Origin: Bacteroides sp. OF04-15BH
GTDB taxonomy: Bacteria; Bacteroidota; Bacteroidia; Bacteroidales; Bacteroidaceae
Assembly: GCF_003477995.1 (NCBI RefSeq)
Contig: NZ_QUEM01000005.1
Coordinates: 85,152-149,151, forward strand
DNA: 64,000 nt
Direction of reading: 5' to 3'
A program made the position numbers and the translations under genes. The notes beneath the pieces were generated by a model. It ran no database searches and had not been told where the DNA came from. It saw only the letters and a list, made by a program, of their open reading frames with translations. Positions 9,078-18,611 of this stretch are shown piece by piece. Every line of letters starts with the position of its first letter. Positions within the stretch are counted from its first letter, which is position 1.

Positions 9078-9890
9078 TTATCGTTTTATGCGGATATTCA
9101 AAGTTGTTTCTATCATATGGATTGTCCGGTCAAGATCGCCGGCAGGCAATGTGGCAGTCAGACGTCGGTCCGGCTCCATCGCAGTCAGACGGACGCCATA
9201 ATAACGGGAAAGTTCTTCAAGCACTTCCTCCAGTGGAGTATCTGTATAAACAAAGGTACCGGTGCGCCAGGCTTCGGGGTTTAAAGAAGGAGTAACCCGA
9301 CGGGGAACAGGCGCTCCGTGAGGCAAAACGGCTTCCATACCACGGGTCAGCACCACACCGTCGGAATGAGTGGATGAAGCAAACAATACTCGTCCGTCGC
9401 GCACCCACGCACGAGTTTCGCGCCCCGTTTCCTGTACCTGAAAACGGGTTCCCAAAACTTTGACTTGGGCATATTGCGTAGTTACAGAAAAAGGTGCTGC
9501 GGGATTGTGGGTTACTTCAAAATAGGCTGTTCCCTTCAAAGCAACCGCTCTGTTTCCGGTCTTAAAATCGCCCGGACTATAAGATAAGGTAGCATGAGGC
9601 GAAAGGGTAACTGTCGTACCGTCGGGCAAACGGCACACTTGCAAACGGGTATCGGCCACAAGCTCCACACTGCGGTTTTCCTGCCACCATTGATATACAA
9701 AGACCGATGCTCCCAAGGCCAACAACAAACAGGCCGCCACAGCATAACGCACCATCCGGCGAAAACGTACCGCACGGTCCAAGCCCATACGGCTGCTCCA
9801 CACCCGGAAAGCCTTATGCCCGTTCAGGCGCCCTTCCTGATAATAATGGACAACAAAATCCAACTCTCTTTTTTTCTGCTTTTCGTTCAT
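9078..9890 (-). CDS. FecR-family anti-sigma factor
   Basis: A 270-residue single-span inner-membrane protein. It has a short cytoplasmic N-terminus (about 1-47) that would bind the sigma factor and a membrane helix (about 48-68, VAACLLLALGASVFVYQWW). The periplasmic FecR domain is at about 80-180 (LPDGTTVTLSPHATLSY, ALKGTAYFEV). The C-terminal DUF4974-type domain is at about 210-270 (FVYTDTPLEEVLEELSRYYG), related to the STN fold. It lies between the ECF sigma gene and the receptor gene, so it should hold the sigma factor until the receptor reports ligand. Confidence 0.92.
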   Translation of the reverse strand: MNEKQKKRELDFVVHYYQEGRLNGHKAFRVWSSRMGLDRAVRFRRMVRYAVAACLLLALGASVFVYQWWQENRSVELVADTRLQVCRLPDGTTVTLSPHATLSYSPGDFKTGNRAVALKGTAYFEVTHNPAAPFSVTTQYAQVKVLGTRFQVQETGRETRAWVRDGRVLFASSTHSDGVVLTRGMEAVLPHGAPVPRRVTPSLNPEAWRTGTFVYTDTPLEEVLEELSRYYGVRLTAMEPDRRLTATLPAGDLDRTIHMIETTLNIRIKR

Positions 9891-9953
9891 ATTCTTTTCT
9901 TTTTTTCGATAAGACGGAGAAAAAAAGAAAATCCACTATCCGAAAAACAAAAA

Positions 9954-10460
9954 TTATCCGAAAAAAAAGTGATAAATGCGTTCCGCGTCGGCACGCAGAC
10001 GCTTTAATGCCTTGATTACCTGATTCTCTACGGTATTTACAGACAATCCCATAACTTGTGCAATTTCCTTATGTTTCATACCGTCGCGCTTGCTCATCAG
10101 GAATATTTTCCGGCATCGGTCGGGCAAACGGTCTATGGCCTCCCACAACCGGGCCTCTTTCTGCGCCTGTTCCTCACAGGCTTCTTCTGCAAGTACCCCT
10201 TCCAGATCAGAAGGCTGTTCTCCCCTTTCCCGCGCACCATTCTTACGCACAAAATCAATGCAGGCATTCCGAAGCATGCGATAAAGATAGGCCTGTGTCA
10301 GTTCTTCATGATGCACCCGACCGGACTGTTCCCACAATTTGCAGAAACATTCCTGCACCAGATCCTCAGAAGTATCCAGATCGTGCACATAATGCAAGGC
10401 ATACAGACACATTGGTCTGTAATGCTGCACAAAAACTTTTTCTATAACCGCCGCATTCAA
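9954..10460 (-). CDS. ECF sigma factor
   Basis: A 168-residue sigma-70 family protein of the extracytoplasmic-function type. Region 2 (about 10-75, HDLDTSEDLVQECFCKLWE) and region 4 (about 112-160, LSVNTVENQVIKALKRL) are both clear, with no regions 1 or 3. It heads the operon with fecR, the STN receptor and the DUF4249 gene, and would direct RNA polymerase to this operon. A TATCTTTG box lies 26-33 bp upstream of its start. Confidence 0.92.
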   Translation of the reverse strand: MNAAVIEKVFVQHYRPMCLYALHYVHDLDTSEDLVQECFCKLWEQSGRVHHEELTQAYLYRMLRNACIDFVRKNGARERGEQPSDLEGVLAEEACEEQAQKEARLWEAIDRLPDRCRKIFLMSKRDGMKHKEIAQVMGLSVNTVENQVIKALKRLRADAERIYHFFFG

Positions 10461-10485
10461 AACTCTGTTTGTTTTTGTTAGTAGG

Positions 10486-10493
10486 CAAAGATA
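10486..10493 (-). promoter_or_regulatory. -7 box of the sigma/FecR/TonB operon
   Basis: On the minus strand TATCTTTG fits TAnnTTTG and leaves a leader of about 20 bases before the sigma gene. It lies between that gene and the end of the small membrane gene at 10502, so the sigma operon probably starts here. A TTG at -33 is not evident. Confidence 0.55.
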
Positions 10494-10501
10494 ATTATTT
10501 T

Positions 10502-10807
10502 TTAGATTTGCTCTCCTTCAGGACTATATTTTTCATACTCACCGGCAACCCACTCCGGCATATCGGCCTGCGGAGAAACATGCAGGTGGCGGCCTCTACG
10601 GATATAGAAGGCCAAGGTGAGGAGCAAAGCCAGCAACACACAGAAGGCTATCAGATAGCGCACCAACAACTGACGGTACATCAACGGATGATTCATACCA
10701 TAGCGTACGGTCCAGAAACCATTGGCGGTTGTTTGTTGCCCCACAACATTTTTTCTGCTCTCGCAAGCAGAAAAACGCATAAGCTTTTCCTTAATCTCTT
10801 TCTTCAT
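10502..10807 (-). CDS. Small single-span membrane protein, unknown
   Basis: Taken from the ATG at 10807 it has 101 residues; a longer frame from 10861 is possible but less natural. It has a charged N-terminal half (MKKEIKEKLMRFSACESRKN), one membrane helix (about 50-71, LIAFCVLLALLLTLAFYI) and a short tail ending EYEKYSPEGEQI. I do not recognise it. It sits directly upstream of the ECF sigma gene on the same strand, which hints at a link with the envelope-signalling unit, but a separate promoter follows it. Hypothetical. Confidence 0.5.
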   Translation of the reverse strand: MKKEIKEKLMRFSACESRKNVVGQQTTANGFWTVRYGMNHPLMYRQLLVRYLIAFCVLLALLLTLAFYIRRGRHLHVSPQADMPEWVAGEYEKYSPEGEQI

Positions 10808-10948
10808 ACTTTCCCTTTTTTCATAGAAACGCAAAAGGAATGAAAAACCACTATGGCGCAAACAAAAAAAATGAGAAATACCCCAAAATCAAGGTAAAAT
10901 ACAATGGCCTTTCCAATTTTGAAACAGAACCACTATAAAAACCGGAAA

Positions 10949-10991
10949 AAGCCGTATCACACAACTCCAAACTGAGTTTGATACGACTTTT
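10949..10991 (-). terminator. Terminator of the WG-repeat lipoprotein gene
   Basis: Paired arms GTATCA/TGATAC and AACTC/GAGTT, with a three-base bulge and an extending A/T run, form a hairpin. On the minus strand it is followed by CTTTTTCC. It lies just after the stop at 11002. Confidence 0.7.
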
Positions 10992-11001
10992 ATCACTTTA
11001 T

Positions 11002-12618
11002 TTATTCTTCACACAAATCATCATTCAACACTTTCTTCAATGCCGAAGCCTTACACAAATAAAAATAAACAGACTCCGGACCGCGCTTTGCTACCGCATA
11101 GGTATCTTCATTAACCTGATAAACCTCAAACGGGCCAGAAACCTCTACTTTCTTTTTTCCCAGTTTTTGCAGCATTTCCTGAGCGGCCTTCCAGCAGGAT
11201 GGTACATCAATCCGATCATCTATAAAAGACACTTCAAAACAAATCGGAGTGGCATTTGTATGCTTCCAGACTCCACCGCGACGAGCTTTCAGATTACCGG
11301 ACATATAAATGTCCACCAAAATATCTCGATTACGATATTTCTTACGAAAACCGGTATTCTTTCCTATATTATCATAGAAAATATCTGTTTCACGAGCCTG
11401 CACCTCTTCTGACATTGAAGAAAAAGTAAGTCCGTCAATTCCGTTCTCTCTAACTTTCAACCATTCAAAGAGTTCTTTCGGATCACAATAGTCATTTTCT
11501 ACAAAGCTTTGGTACCCCAGCCCTCCAGCCTGATACCAGTGTCTTTCTCCCACTTCAATTCCTTCTTTATTGACAAACGTCCATTGGTTATCAGCAATTG
11601 GAACTAAAGCATTGTTGCCATAATACTTGGATTCGGGATATAAATGAACATAATTTCCATAAGTACCTATCTGATTATCCTCTACGTCAATGATTTTTCC
11701 ATGATACTCTTCATCAAATGCCATTAACCGTTCTCCGGACATAAAATAAAGATGTTTATACTTGGCTGGAATCAAAACCTCTCCCTCAACATTCATAAGT
11801 CCATATAGTTCGCCGCTTGAAAAGACAAACATATCCTTACAGGAACTTTGTATATTGGAAATAGCTTCACTTAAAGGAAGTTTTTCCGTACCATCCAAAG
11901 CTATCAGTCCATATTTAGGCACCTCTCCATCATAAGCATATACCTGCAGATACTTTCCGTCAATAAGTTCTGAACCAACCCCATCATACTTCATCATATT
12001 TACTTCGCCAAGCTTCTCACCCTTAAGATTCATAATCCAATAAGGATTACGTCTTTCTCCTTCGGGCAATAAAGTCTTGGGCTTACCCAAGAGGTAACCA
12101 TCTCCCAAAAAACTAAGAAACTCGTATTCTGCGGGAATCAGCACTTTACCCTTGGTATCAATACAACCATAAGCCTCAGTTTCATCGGCATAGATAAAAG
12201 CTCCATCGTAAGCTTCGGTTACCTGTTCCACATCTTTATCATTAATCTGGTCCAAACGCAAAACAACATCTCCGTCCTTATCAATCAGTTTAATCACGCT
12301 ATCCGGCTCTGCCACTGCAGTCACCTCATTGACAAAATCCATAGCAGTACGATAAACCGTACCTATTTTACGAGGCTCTTTTTCTACCGTATAAAACTCA
12401 AAAAGTTCTTCTTTGTTTTGCACCAGAAAACGCTCATTCCGGGGAACACTGGGAGCATTCTCAAACTTATCTTCAAACACCACTTCTCCATCGGTGGTTA
12501 CCATTCCCCAACGACCTTCCTGCTCTGACTGGACCGGAAGGTGGGTTATTTCTTTCTTCTCACCACAAGATGCCAAAAGCATCAGTGCAAATAGCGGTAA
12601 AATGTTTTTCACTTTCAT
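11002..12618 (-). CDS. WG-repeat lipoprotein
   Basis: A 538-residue lipoprotein, started at the ATG at 12618 because MKVKNILPLFALMLLASCGE is a clean signal peptide with lipobox LLASC. The mature protein carries repeated short units of the WG type (for example RWGMVTTDGEVVFEDKF, YGCIDTKGKVLIPAEYEF, YGLMNVEGEVLIPAKYKH), each ending in a basic or aromatic residue. These build a beta-propeller-like surface. The last 140 residues are non-repetitive. No enzyme motif is seen. It stands alone, facing away from the NlpE-like gene, with a terminator after it. Confidence 0.8.
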   Translation of the reverse strand: MKVKNILPLFALMLLASCGEKKEITHLPVQSEQEGRWGMVTTDGEVVFEDKFENAPSVPRNERFLVQNKEELFEFYTVEKEPRKIGTVYRTAMDFVNEVTAVAEPDSVIKLIDKDGDVVLRLDQINDKDVEQVTEAYDGAFIYADETEAYGCIDTKGKVLIPAEYEFLSFLGDGYLLGKPKTLLPEGERRNPYWIMNLKGEKLGEVNMMKYDGVGSELIDGKYLQVYAYDGEVPKYGLIALDGTEKLPLSEAISNIQSSCKDMFVFSSGELYGLMNVEGEVLIPAKYKHLYFMSGERLMAFDEEYHGKIIDVEDNQIGTYGNYVHLYPESKYYGNNALVPIADNQWTFVNKEGIEVGERHWYQAGGLGYQSFVENDYCDPKELFEWLKVRENGIDGLTFSSMSEEVQARETDIFYDNIGKNTGFRKKYRNRDILVDIYMSGNLKARRGGVWKHTNATPICFEVSFIDDRIDVPSCWKAAQEMLQKLGKKKVEVSGPFEVYQVNEDTYAVAKRGPESVYFYLCKASALKKVLNDDLCEE

Positions 12619-12792
12619 GGGTATTCGTTTTCGTTTCACATATTTGTTACCTATCTCGCCTTTTTGTAATACTCTCCCTTCGGAGTTTCTGTTCTGATAT
12701 ATTTTGTATTCCTTATGGCAACATCAGAAATGTAAAAGAATCTTCTATAAATTCGATTTGACAAAGAAACAAAAATTATTATTATCTTCTTA

Positions 12793-12836
12793 TATAAAAC
12801 AAGTTTTTTCTAAAAAAACAGAAAACTTGTTTTATA
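12793..12836. repeat. 15-bp perfect inverted repeat between divergent genes
   Basis: TATAAAACAAGTTTT is repeated in reverse complement after a 14-base A/T loop. It is not at the end of a visible gene. It may terminate a small transcript or serve as a regulatory site. Confidence 0.6.
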
Positions 12837-12879
12837 GACTGTTTCCGAATCTGCTTCAAGAAGAAAATACCAATCGGAC

Positions 12880-12910
12880 TTGATTAATCAACAAATAAAA
12901 CCTACCTTTG
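12880..12910 (+). promoter_or_regulatory. Complete Bacteroidetes promoter for the NlpE-like gene
   Basis: TTG at 12880-12882 and TACCTTTG at 12903-12910, separated by 20 bp, match the -33/-7 consensus closely. The leader to the ATG at 12936 is under 20 bases. Confidence 0.75.
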
Positions 12911-12935
12911 CGATGAATCAACTAAATTTGAAATC

Positions 12936-13385
12936 ATGAAAAAAATATTCGGAGGAATCTTATTCTTATTGGGATTTACAGTATGCAGCTGTTCCAACAA
13001 TAAGCAAACGGAAGGAAACCAAACAACAGACAGCATTGCCTGTGATACAACTCAGGTGCCTGATATGCACAACGCCGAAAACGCACTCGACTATTGCGGC
13101 ACTTACGAAGGAACCATTCCGGCAGCCGACTGTCCGGGCATCAAGGTTTCCCTCACCCTGAACGAGGACAAGACATTTGATCTTACTCAAGATTATATTG
13201 ACCGGGAAAAGTTCACTTCAAAAGGAGCTTATGTCATCGACAAGAACATCCTGTATACCGTGACCGAGGACGGAGACACTACTTATTATAAAGTAGAAGA
13301 AAACCGCCTGAAGATGCTCGACAAACAGCAGCAGGTCATCACGGGTGCCTTGGCCGACCAGTATATTCTGAACAAAAAAATGTAA
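12936..13385 (+). CDS. NlpE-like envelope lipoprotein
   Basis: A 149-residue lipoprotein with signal peptide MKKIFGGILFLLGFTVCSC and lipobox VCSC. After a polar linker comes an NlpE N-terminal type beta-barrel domain (about 50-145): CGTYEGTIPAADCPGIKVSL, then TFDLTQDYIDREKF and TSKGAYVID. Two cysteines flank the first strand pair, as in copper/stress lipoproteins of this family. In enteric bacteria NlpE senses envelope and copper stress; whether this short version does so is inference. It is monocistronic, with its own promoter and a hairpin terminator. Confidence 0.8.
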   Translation: MKKIFGGILFLLGFTVCSCSNNKQTEGNQTTDSIACDTTQVPDMHNAENALDYCGTYEGTIPAADCPGIKVSLTLNEDKTFDLTQDYIDREKFTSKGAYVIDKNILYTVTEDGDTTYYKVEENRLKMLDKQQQVITGALADQYILNKKM

Positions 13386-13402
13386 TCAAATCATACCCAT
13401 AC

Positions 13403-13444
13403 AAGCCATTCCAACCGCCGATCACAGGCTGTCCGGAATGGCTT
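13403..13444 (+). terminator. Terminator after the NlpE-like gene
   Basis: AAGCCATTCC pairs perfectly with GGAATGGCTT around a 22-base loop, followed by GTTTCATT. It lies 18 bp past the stop codon. Confidence 0.7.
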
Positions 13445-13470
13445 GTTTCATTCACTAAAACAACAGAAAC

Positions 13471-16200
13471 ATGAACATAAAGAAAATCATGATATCCGCC
13501 CTTCTGACAACTGCAACCGCAGCCACCGTTCAGGCACAAAGTCTGGCCGACTGGACAGAACGGGTGGAAAAGAACGGCAAGAGTTTCCCGCAGGAAAAAG
13601 TATTTCTTCACATGGACAATTCCTGCTATTTTCTGGGAGACACCATCTGGTTCAAAGCCTACGTAACCCGCACAGACACCAAAAAGCCGACAGACCTGAG
13701 CAAGATACTCTATGTGGAATTGCTTACTCCAGACGGTTTCTTGGTAGAACGCCAACAGATTCCGCTGGAAAACGACACCACCGGATATGGTAATTTCGTG
13801 CTTACGGACTCTCTTTACGGCGGTTTTTATGAACTGAGAGCCTACACCCGGTGGATGCTGAACTTCGGACGCATCGAACCGGAAAAAGTACCGCAGGAAT
13901 TCGGTTATCAGGATTACTTCTTCAACACTGATGCCATGAAAGACTTTTTCGTGGACTACGAAAAATTATATTCCAGAGTATTTCCGGTGTATGACAAGCC
14001 TCAGAAGAAAGGAGTCTACGAACAGAACATGACCGTCAGACCCCTGATGCGTTACTTCAAGACCAAACAGGAGAAACCGAAACTCACCTTGTCCTTTTAT
14101 CCCGAAGGAGGATATCTGATTGCCGGAACGGAAGGACGCATGGCTTATGAGCTGACCGATGATCAATTGAAAAAGATCTGCGCTCCCATTACCATCCGAA
14201 ACAGTCAGGGAAGCATTGTGGCACAAACCACACCCAATGCTTCCGGACGCGGTGCCTTCACCCTTTCCCGCCCGGAAAAAGGGCAGACTTACACCGCAGA
14301 ACTGAAATACGAAGGCTATGACTATAAGTTTGAATTACCACAGGCCGCAGAACAAGGATGTGCCCTCAACCTGATCCAGAACGACAATCAGGCGCAAATC
14401 ACCCTGCAACCCGTGGGATTACCGGCCGGAAAAGAACTGGGACTGCACATTCTGAACAGCGGAATCCTGCGTAAGGACACAGTTTGCCAGATTCAGAACA
14501 ACCAGCCTACCACAATCTCCATCGCCCTGAGCGAACTGCCAACCGGAGTGAATCAGGTGACTCTTTTCGATGCAGAAGGAAGAATCTATGCCGAACGGCT
14601 TTTCTTTGTGCGTCATGAAGACACCCTGCAGGAACAGTTGCACATCGAAGGCATTGAATCCGAATACAGTGCTTTTGCACCGATCCAGCTCACTCTGTCG
14701 CAGACCGCACCTGCCGATGCTCACGTCTCTCTGGCCGTACGCGACGCATCGACCATGACAACCAACTACGACAACGGCAGCATCCTGACCGAAATGCTGC
14801 TGGGCAGCGAACTGAAAGGATTTATCGAAAACCCGGGCTATTACTTTGAAACCAACGACAGCACCCACCGTGCCGATCTCGACCTACTGATGATAGTACA
14901 GGGATGGCGCCGGTACAAATGGACCGACCTTTCGGGAACCGGTACTTTCAAACTGAACTACCTGCCCGAAAAATACCAGACCCTCTCAGGCCGTCTGTAT
15001 AAGGATTATGGCGATATCCGAAACCAGAGTTACGACCGCAGAAACATTCTGGACAAATATCTGTCACTCAAAGAAACTGATCCGCAGAAAGCCCAAAGCT
15101 ATTATGCCAAGAACTACTGCACCATCAGTAAACCGGCCGTAGTGCATGCCGACTATGCCCAGGACACACTTGTGGTGGAGACCGAACAGTATACCGACAA
15201 CGGCTACTTCTACATGACCACCCCCCGTTTCTTCGGAAAATGCGTGCTGTTCCTCTCGGCCAATGATTCTACCAACAACCAGACACCGAACCAGAATAAA
15301 TCCAAAAACGGACTGCAACGCTGGATTAAAAACAAAATGGAAAGGATGAACGGTTTTGCCAACGAAGAAGCCTTCCCGGAGTATTACATCAAGCGGGACT
15401 TGTTCTTCCCGTTGAGCAGCAAGCCTTATTCTTATTATCAGGACAATCTGGCCGGAGAAGTATTCATGCCTTACGAAACGGAGTCGGCAACCAACATTTA
15501 CAATCTGCCCGAAATCAGTGTGCGTTCCAACAAAGGCGGATTGAGAAAGATCAGCCGCAGCAAACCGGCTCTGGTGCTCGATGCCTACCGGGGATTCAAC
15601 GATGCCCTGGATTTGGGCTTGGTCACCTCGCCACGCTATTATCAGGATTCCTTAAACCAGACAGTCAGCATGCTGGGCCGTTTTCCTCTGGCCTATACCG
15701 GCGACTACGGCACCAATACCATGCCGAAAGTACGCGTGGAATTCAACAACCGGAGCAAGTCCATGGGCTGGGGCGGCGAAGGCAAGCTGGAATCATACCG
15801 CTATCTGAAATACACCCGTCAGTTCAAGATTTACACGGATTTTGCTCCGCGTGAGCGCGGCAATGATCGTTATGCCGGTTCCAACACTCCGGAAATTGTT
15901 TTCAATGCCATCCAGTATGGCGAGAATATGGAACGGCAGACTTATCGCGACCGTTACATCATCCTGTCGGGATTTGCCGAGTGCGATGCCTTCTACAGTC
16001 CGGACTACAGTAAAAAGCCGCTCCCCGAGACCAAAGACTATCGGCGTACCCTTTACTGGAACCCCGACATTCGTCTCAAACCGGGAGAAAAGAAAACCAT
16101 CACCTTCTACAACAACGGTAAAAACACCAAACTTTCGGTCGATGCGGAAGGACTGGGCCAGGACGGTACGCTCCTGAGCAAACAAATCGGAAAGAAGTAA
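13471..16200 (+). CDS. Large exported MG2/macroglobulin-like protein
   Basis: A 909-residue exported protein with a signal peptide (about 1-23, ending VQAQ). The N-terminal domain (about 40-135, KVFLHMDNSCYFLGDTIWFK) has the MG2 bait-type beta-sandwich found in alpha-2-macroglobulin relatives of Bacteroidetes. Further beta-sandwich repeats follow to about 560, then a region resembling a TonB-receptor plug without a barrel (about 680-790, NLPEISVRSNKGG). I see no thioester CxEQ motif, so it is not a classical protease trap. Such proteins often stand beside surface-uptake systems; the function is unknown. Confidence 0.75.
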   Translation: MNIKKIMISALLTTATAATVQAQSLADWTERVEKNGKSFPQEKVFLHMDNSCYFLGDTIWFKAYVTRTDTKKPTDLSKILYVELLTPDGFLVERQQIPLENDTTGYGNFVLTDSLYGGFYELRAYTRWMLNFGRIEPEKVPQEFGYQDYFFNTDAMKDFFVDYEKLYSRVFPVYDKPQKKGVYEQNMTVRPLMRYFKTKQEKPKLTLSFYPEGGYLIAGTEGRMAYELTDDQLKKICAPITIRNSQGSIVAQTTPNASGRGAFTLSRPEKGQTYTAELKYEGYDYKFELPQAAEQGCALNLIQNDNQAQITLQPVGLPAGKELGLHILNSGILRKDTVCQIQNNQPTTISIALSELPTGVNQVTLFDAEGRIYAERLFFVRHEDTLQEQLHIEGIESEYSAFAPIQLTLSQTAPADAHVSLAVRDASTMTTNYDNGSILTEMLLGSELKGFIENPGYYFETNDSTHRADLDLLMIVQGWRRYKWTDLSGTGTFKLNYLPEKYQTLSGRLYKDYGDIRNQSYDRRNILDKYLSLKETDPQKAQSYYAKNYCTISKPAVVHADYAQDTLVVETEQYTDNGYFYMTTPRFFGKCVLFLSANDSTNNQTPNQNKSKNGLQRWIKNKMERMNGFANEEAFPEYYIKRDLFFPLSSKPYSYYQDNLAGEVFMPYETESATNIYNLPEISVRSNKGGLRKISRSKPALVLDAYRGFNDALDLGLVTSPRYYQDSLNQTVSMLGRFPLAYTGDYGTNTMPKVRVEFNNRSKSMGWGGEGKLESYRYLKYTRQFKIYTDFAPRERGNDRYAGSNTPEIVFNAIQYGENMERQTYRDRYIILSGFAECDAFYSPDYSKKPLPETKDYRRTLYWNPDIRLKPGEKKTITFYNNGKNTKLSVDAEGLGQDGTLLSKQIGKK

Positions 16201-16301
16201 CCCAAAGCTTCCGAACTCCGTATAATCCGGTCGCTATACCGGAAAAGCAATAAGCTTCTGTTCTGATAAGAATATAAAAAACAGAAGACATTAACAAAAT
16301 G

Positions 16302-16339
16302 CCGCCCCTTTGTCCGGATGAAACCGGACAAAGGGGCGG
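16302..16339. terminator. Strong bidirectional terminator hairpin
   Basis: A perfect 16-bp stem (CCGCCCCTTTGTCCGG and its complement) with a 6-base loop sits between the convergent MG2 and PurF-like genes and can serve both. Confidence 0.8.
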
Positions 16340-16387
16340 TCTTGGTTATACGGCATCCTCTTGAAACAGAGAACTGCCTTCATAAAT

Positions 16388-18271
16388 TTATTTCGTAAAG
16401 TTCGCCTCATAGAAGCGTACAAAAGCCTGATTGACCAGCTTGACACCTCCAGGTGTGGGATAGTCGCCGCTGAAATACCAGTCTCCTTCGTGGTCGGGGC
16501 ATGCCTCATGCAGTCCTTCAATTGTCTGGTAAACAATCTCCACCTGTGCCTCAACATTCTTCGGTTTGAGCAGATCCACCATTTTGGCCGACACCTCCTC
16601 GTCCGTAAACGGTTCGTAAATACCCTTCACGGCATTGACCATCTGCTCCTTAGGCAACGTGAGCTGCTGCTGACACTGTTCGTACACCACGCGGATGCGA
16701 CTCTCCATGCCGCGTTCAAACAGCAGGGCGATGGCCGCACGGAAAGCGATGAACTGCTCCAGACTGGCCATATCAATACCATAATAATCCGGATAGCGCA
16801 CCTGCGGCGAAGAAGATACGATGACAATCTTCTTGGGATGCAGACGGTCCAGAATGCTGATGATACTCTGCTTCAGGGTTGTTCCGCGCACAATACTATC
16901 GTCGATAATCACCAGATTATCCTCATACGGCACCAGACTGCCATAAGTAATGTCATACACATGGGTAGCCAGATCGTTTCGCGTATTTCCCTCGGCAATG
17001 AAGGTGCGGAGCTTGATATCCTTGATGGCCACCTTCTCGCTGCGGATGCGTTGTGACAGGATGGCCTGCAATTCGTTGTGGCTGGGCTTGTGTCCCAAAG
17101 CCTCGATACGCTTTATCTTCAGTTTGTTCAGATAATTGTCGAACCCTTCGAGCATACCATAGAAAGCCACCTCGGCCGTGTTCGGGATGAAAGAGAACAC
17201 CGTGTGCACCACATCATGGTTCACCGCCTTCAGGATCGGGTCTACCAACAGTTTTCCGAGCATCTTACGTTCGCGATAGATATCGATGTCACTTCCGCGC
17301 GAAAAATAGATGCGCTCGAACGAACAGGATTTCCGGACCTTCGGTTCATTGATCTGCGTGAGGCGCATCTCACCTTTCTTGTTCAACAGAATAGCCTGAC
17401 CGGGCAACAGCTCATGAATGGCGTCCGAAGGTACATTCAGCGCGGTCTGGATGACCGGACGCTCCGAAGCCAGCACCATGATTTCATCGTCCATATACCA
17501 GAATCCCGGACGGATGCCCCACGGGTCGCGCACGGCGAAGGTTTCTCCGCTACCCGTCATACCGCAAATCACATAACCGCCGTCCCACTGCGGGCTCGAA
17601 GTGCGCAGCACATTGGCCAGATCAATACGGTCTTCGATGGCATGCGTGATGTCCATGCCTTCCAGCCCCTCTTCCTTACACTGCAAAAACAGGCGCTCCA
17701 CCTCACGGTCCAGACGATGGCCCACCTGCTCCAACATAATATAAGTATCAGCATATTTGCGCGGATGCTGTCCGATGGCTGTAATTGATGCAAAAATCTC
17801 ATCCACATTCGTCAGGTTAAAGTTGCCGCAGAGCGCCAGATTCTTGGCTCTCCAGTTGTTCCGGCGCAAAAACGGATGTACGTAAGAGATGCCGCTCTTT
17901 CCGGTAGTGGAATAACGCAGATGCCCCATATAGAGTTCGCCGGCAAAAGGCAGACAGGTCTTGGCATAAGTGGCATCGGCCAGTTTTTCGGGAGTCAGAT
18001 CGCGGAAGTTCTGATGCACATTACTGAAAATCTCCGTAATGGCTCCCGCTCCCAACGCGCGCTCGCGAAACATATATTCCTCACCGGGATCGGCCTGCAA
18101 CTTCACACAAGCCAGTCCGGCAGCTTCCTGTCCGCGGTTGTGCTGTTTCTCCATCAACAGATAAAGTTTGTTCAGGCCATACATCCAGGTGCCATACTTT
18201 TCCTGATAATATTCCAACGGTTTCAAGAGGCGGATCATAGCCACACCACATTCATGCTTCAAAGGTTCCAT
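16388..18271 (-). CDS. PurF-like glutamine amidotransferase / phosphoribosyltransferase
   Basis: A 627-residue enzyme with a class II (Ntn) glutaminase domain joined to a PRTase domain. Cys8 in MEPLKHECGVAM would become the N-terminal nucleophile after removal of a short propeptide. RGQEAAGL (about 47-54) and a GHLRYSTTG stretch (about 115-125) belong to the glutaminase. The PRPP loop VIIDDSIVRGTT is at about 454-465. It is clearly longer than ordinary PurF (about 470-500 residues), with insertions and a C-terminal extension. It is divergent from gltB. It is probably annotated as amidophosphoribosyltransferase (first step of purine synthesis), but the extra length and neighbourhood leave room for a related role. 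Confidence 0.85.
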   Translation of the reverse strand: MEPLKHECGVAMIRLLKPLEYYQEKYGTWMYGLNKLYLLMEKQHNRGQEAAGLACVKLQADPGEEYMFRERALGAGAITEIFSNVHQNFRDLTPEKLADATYAKTCLPFAGELYMGHLRYSTTGKSGISYVHPFLRRNNWRAKNLALCGNFNLTNVDEIFASITAIGQHPRKYADTYIMLEQVGHRLDREVERLFLQCKEEGLEGMDITHAIEDRIDLANVLRTSSPQWDGGYVICGMTGSGETFAVRDPWGIRPGFWYMDDEIMVLASERPVIQTALNVPSDAIHELLPGQAILLNKKGEMRLTQINEPKVRKSCSFERIYFSRGSDIDIYRERKMLGKLLVDPILKAVNHDVVHTVFSFIPNTAEVAFYGMLEGFDNYLNKLKIKRIEALGHKPSHNELQAILSQRIRSEKVAIKDIKLRTFIAEGNTRNDLATHVYDITYGSLVPYEDNLVIIDDSIVRGTTLKQSIISILDRLHPKKIVIVSSSPQVRYPDYYGIDMASLEQFIAFRAAIALLFERGMESRIRVVYEQCQQQLTLPKEQMVNAVKGIYEPFTDEEVSAKMVDLLKPKNVEAQVEIVYQTIEGLHEACPDHEGDWYFSGDYPTPGGVKLVNQAFVRFYEANFTK

Positions 18272-18611
18272 ATCTTTTACAAATGTTTTTATTTTGCCAC
18301 AAATATACGGAATATTCTGCTCATAAAGACAGCAAAAACAACTTTTTACGAACTATTTTGCAGGAAAATCATTTTTTAGATAAACAAGATTCAGCGCAAC
18401 AAATCAAAAAGCAGAAAAAAGAAAATTAAAAAATAAAACCAGACAAAGGCTATTTTATAAAAAACAACATGTCAGAATCCACTTTTTATTACAAATAGTA
18501 AGTTTCGTAAAAATCTCTGCAATTATTCTCGGCTCCCATTCCTGAAATCAACCGTCATCCGCTATCTTTGCACAGACATTTAGACAGGATAATAAACAAA
18601 CACACAACAAT
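18272..18611. other. Divergent control region purF-like / gltB
   Basis: A 340-bp AT-rich gap between two divergent genes. A minus-strand TATATTTG box (18300-18307) points to the PurF-like gene, and a plus-strand TATCTTTG box (18563-18570) points to gltB. No other gene is seen. Confidence 0.6.
18563..18570 (+). promoter_or_regulatory. -7 box of the gltB-gltD-asnB operon
   Basis: TATCTTTG matches TAnnTTTG and lies 41 bp before the gltB start. The -33 element is weak. Confidence 0.6.

Larger units (their letters stand above)
12619..12935. other. Divergent intergenic region
   Basis: This region lies between the start codons of the WG lipoprotein (minus) and the NlpE-like gene (plus). It is AT-rich, holds the plus-strand promoter at 12880-12910 and a 15-bp perfect inverted repeat at 12793-12836, and has no convincing gene. 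Confidence 0.6.
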
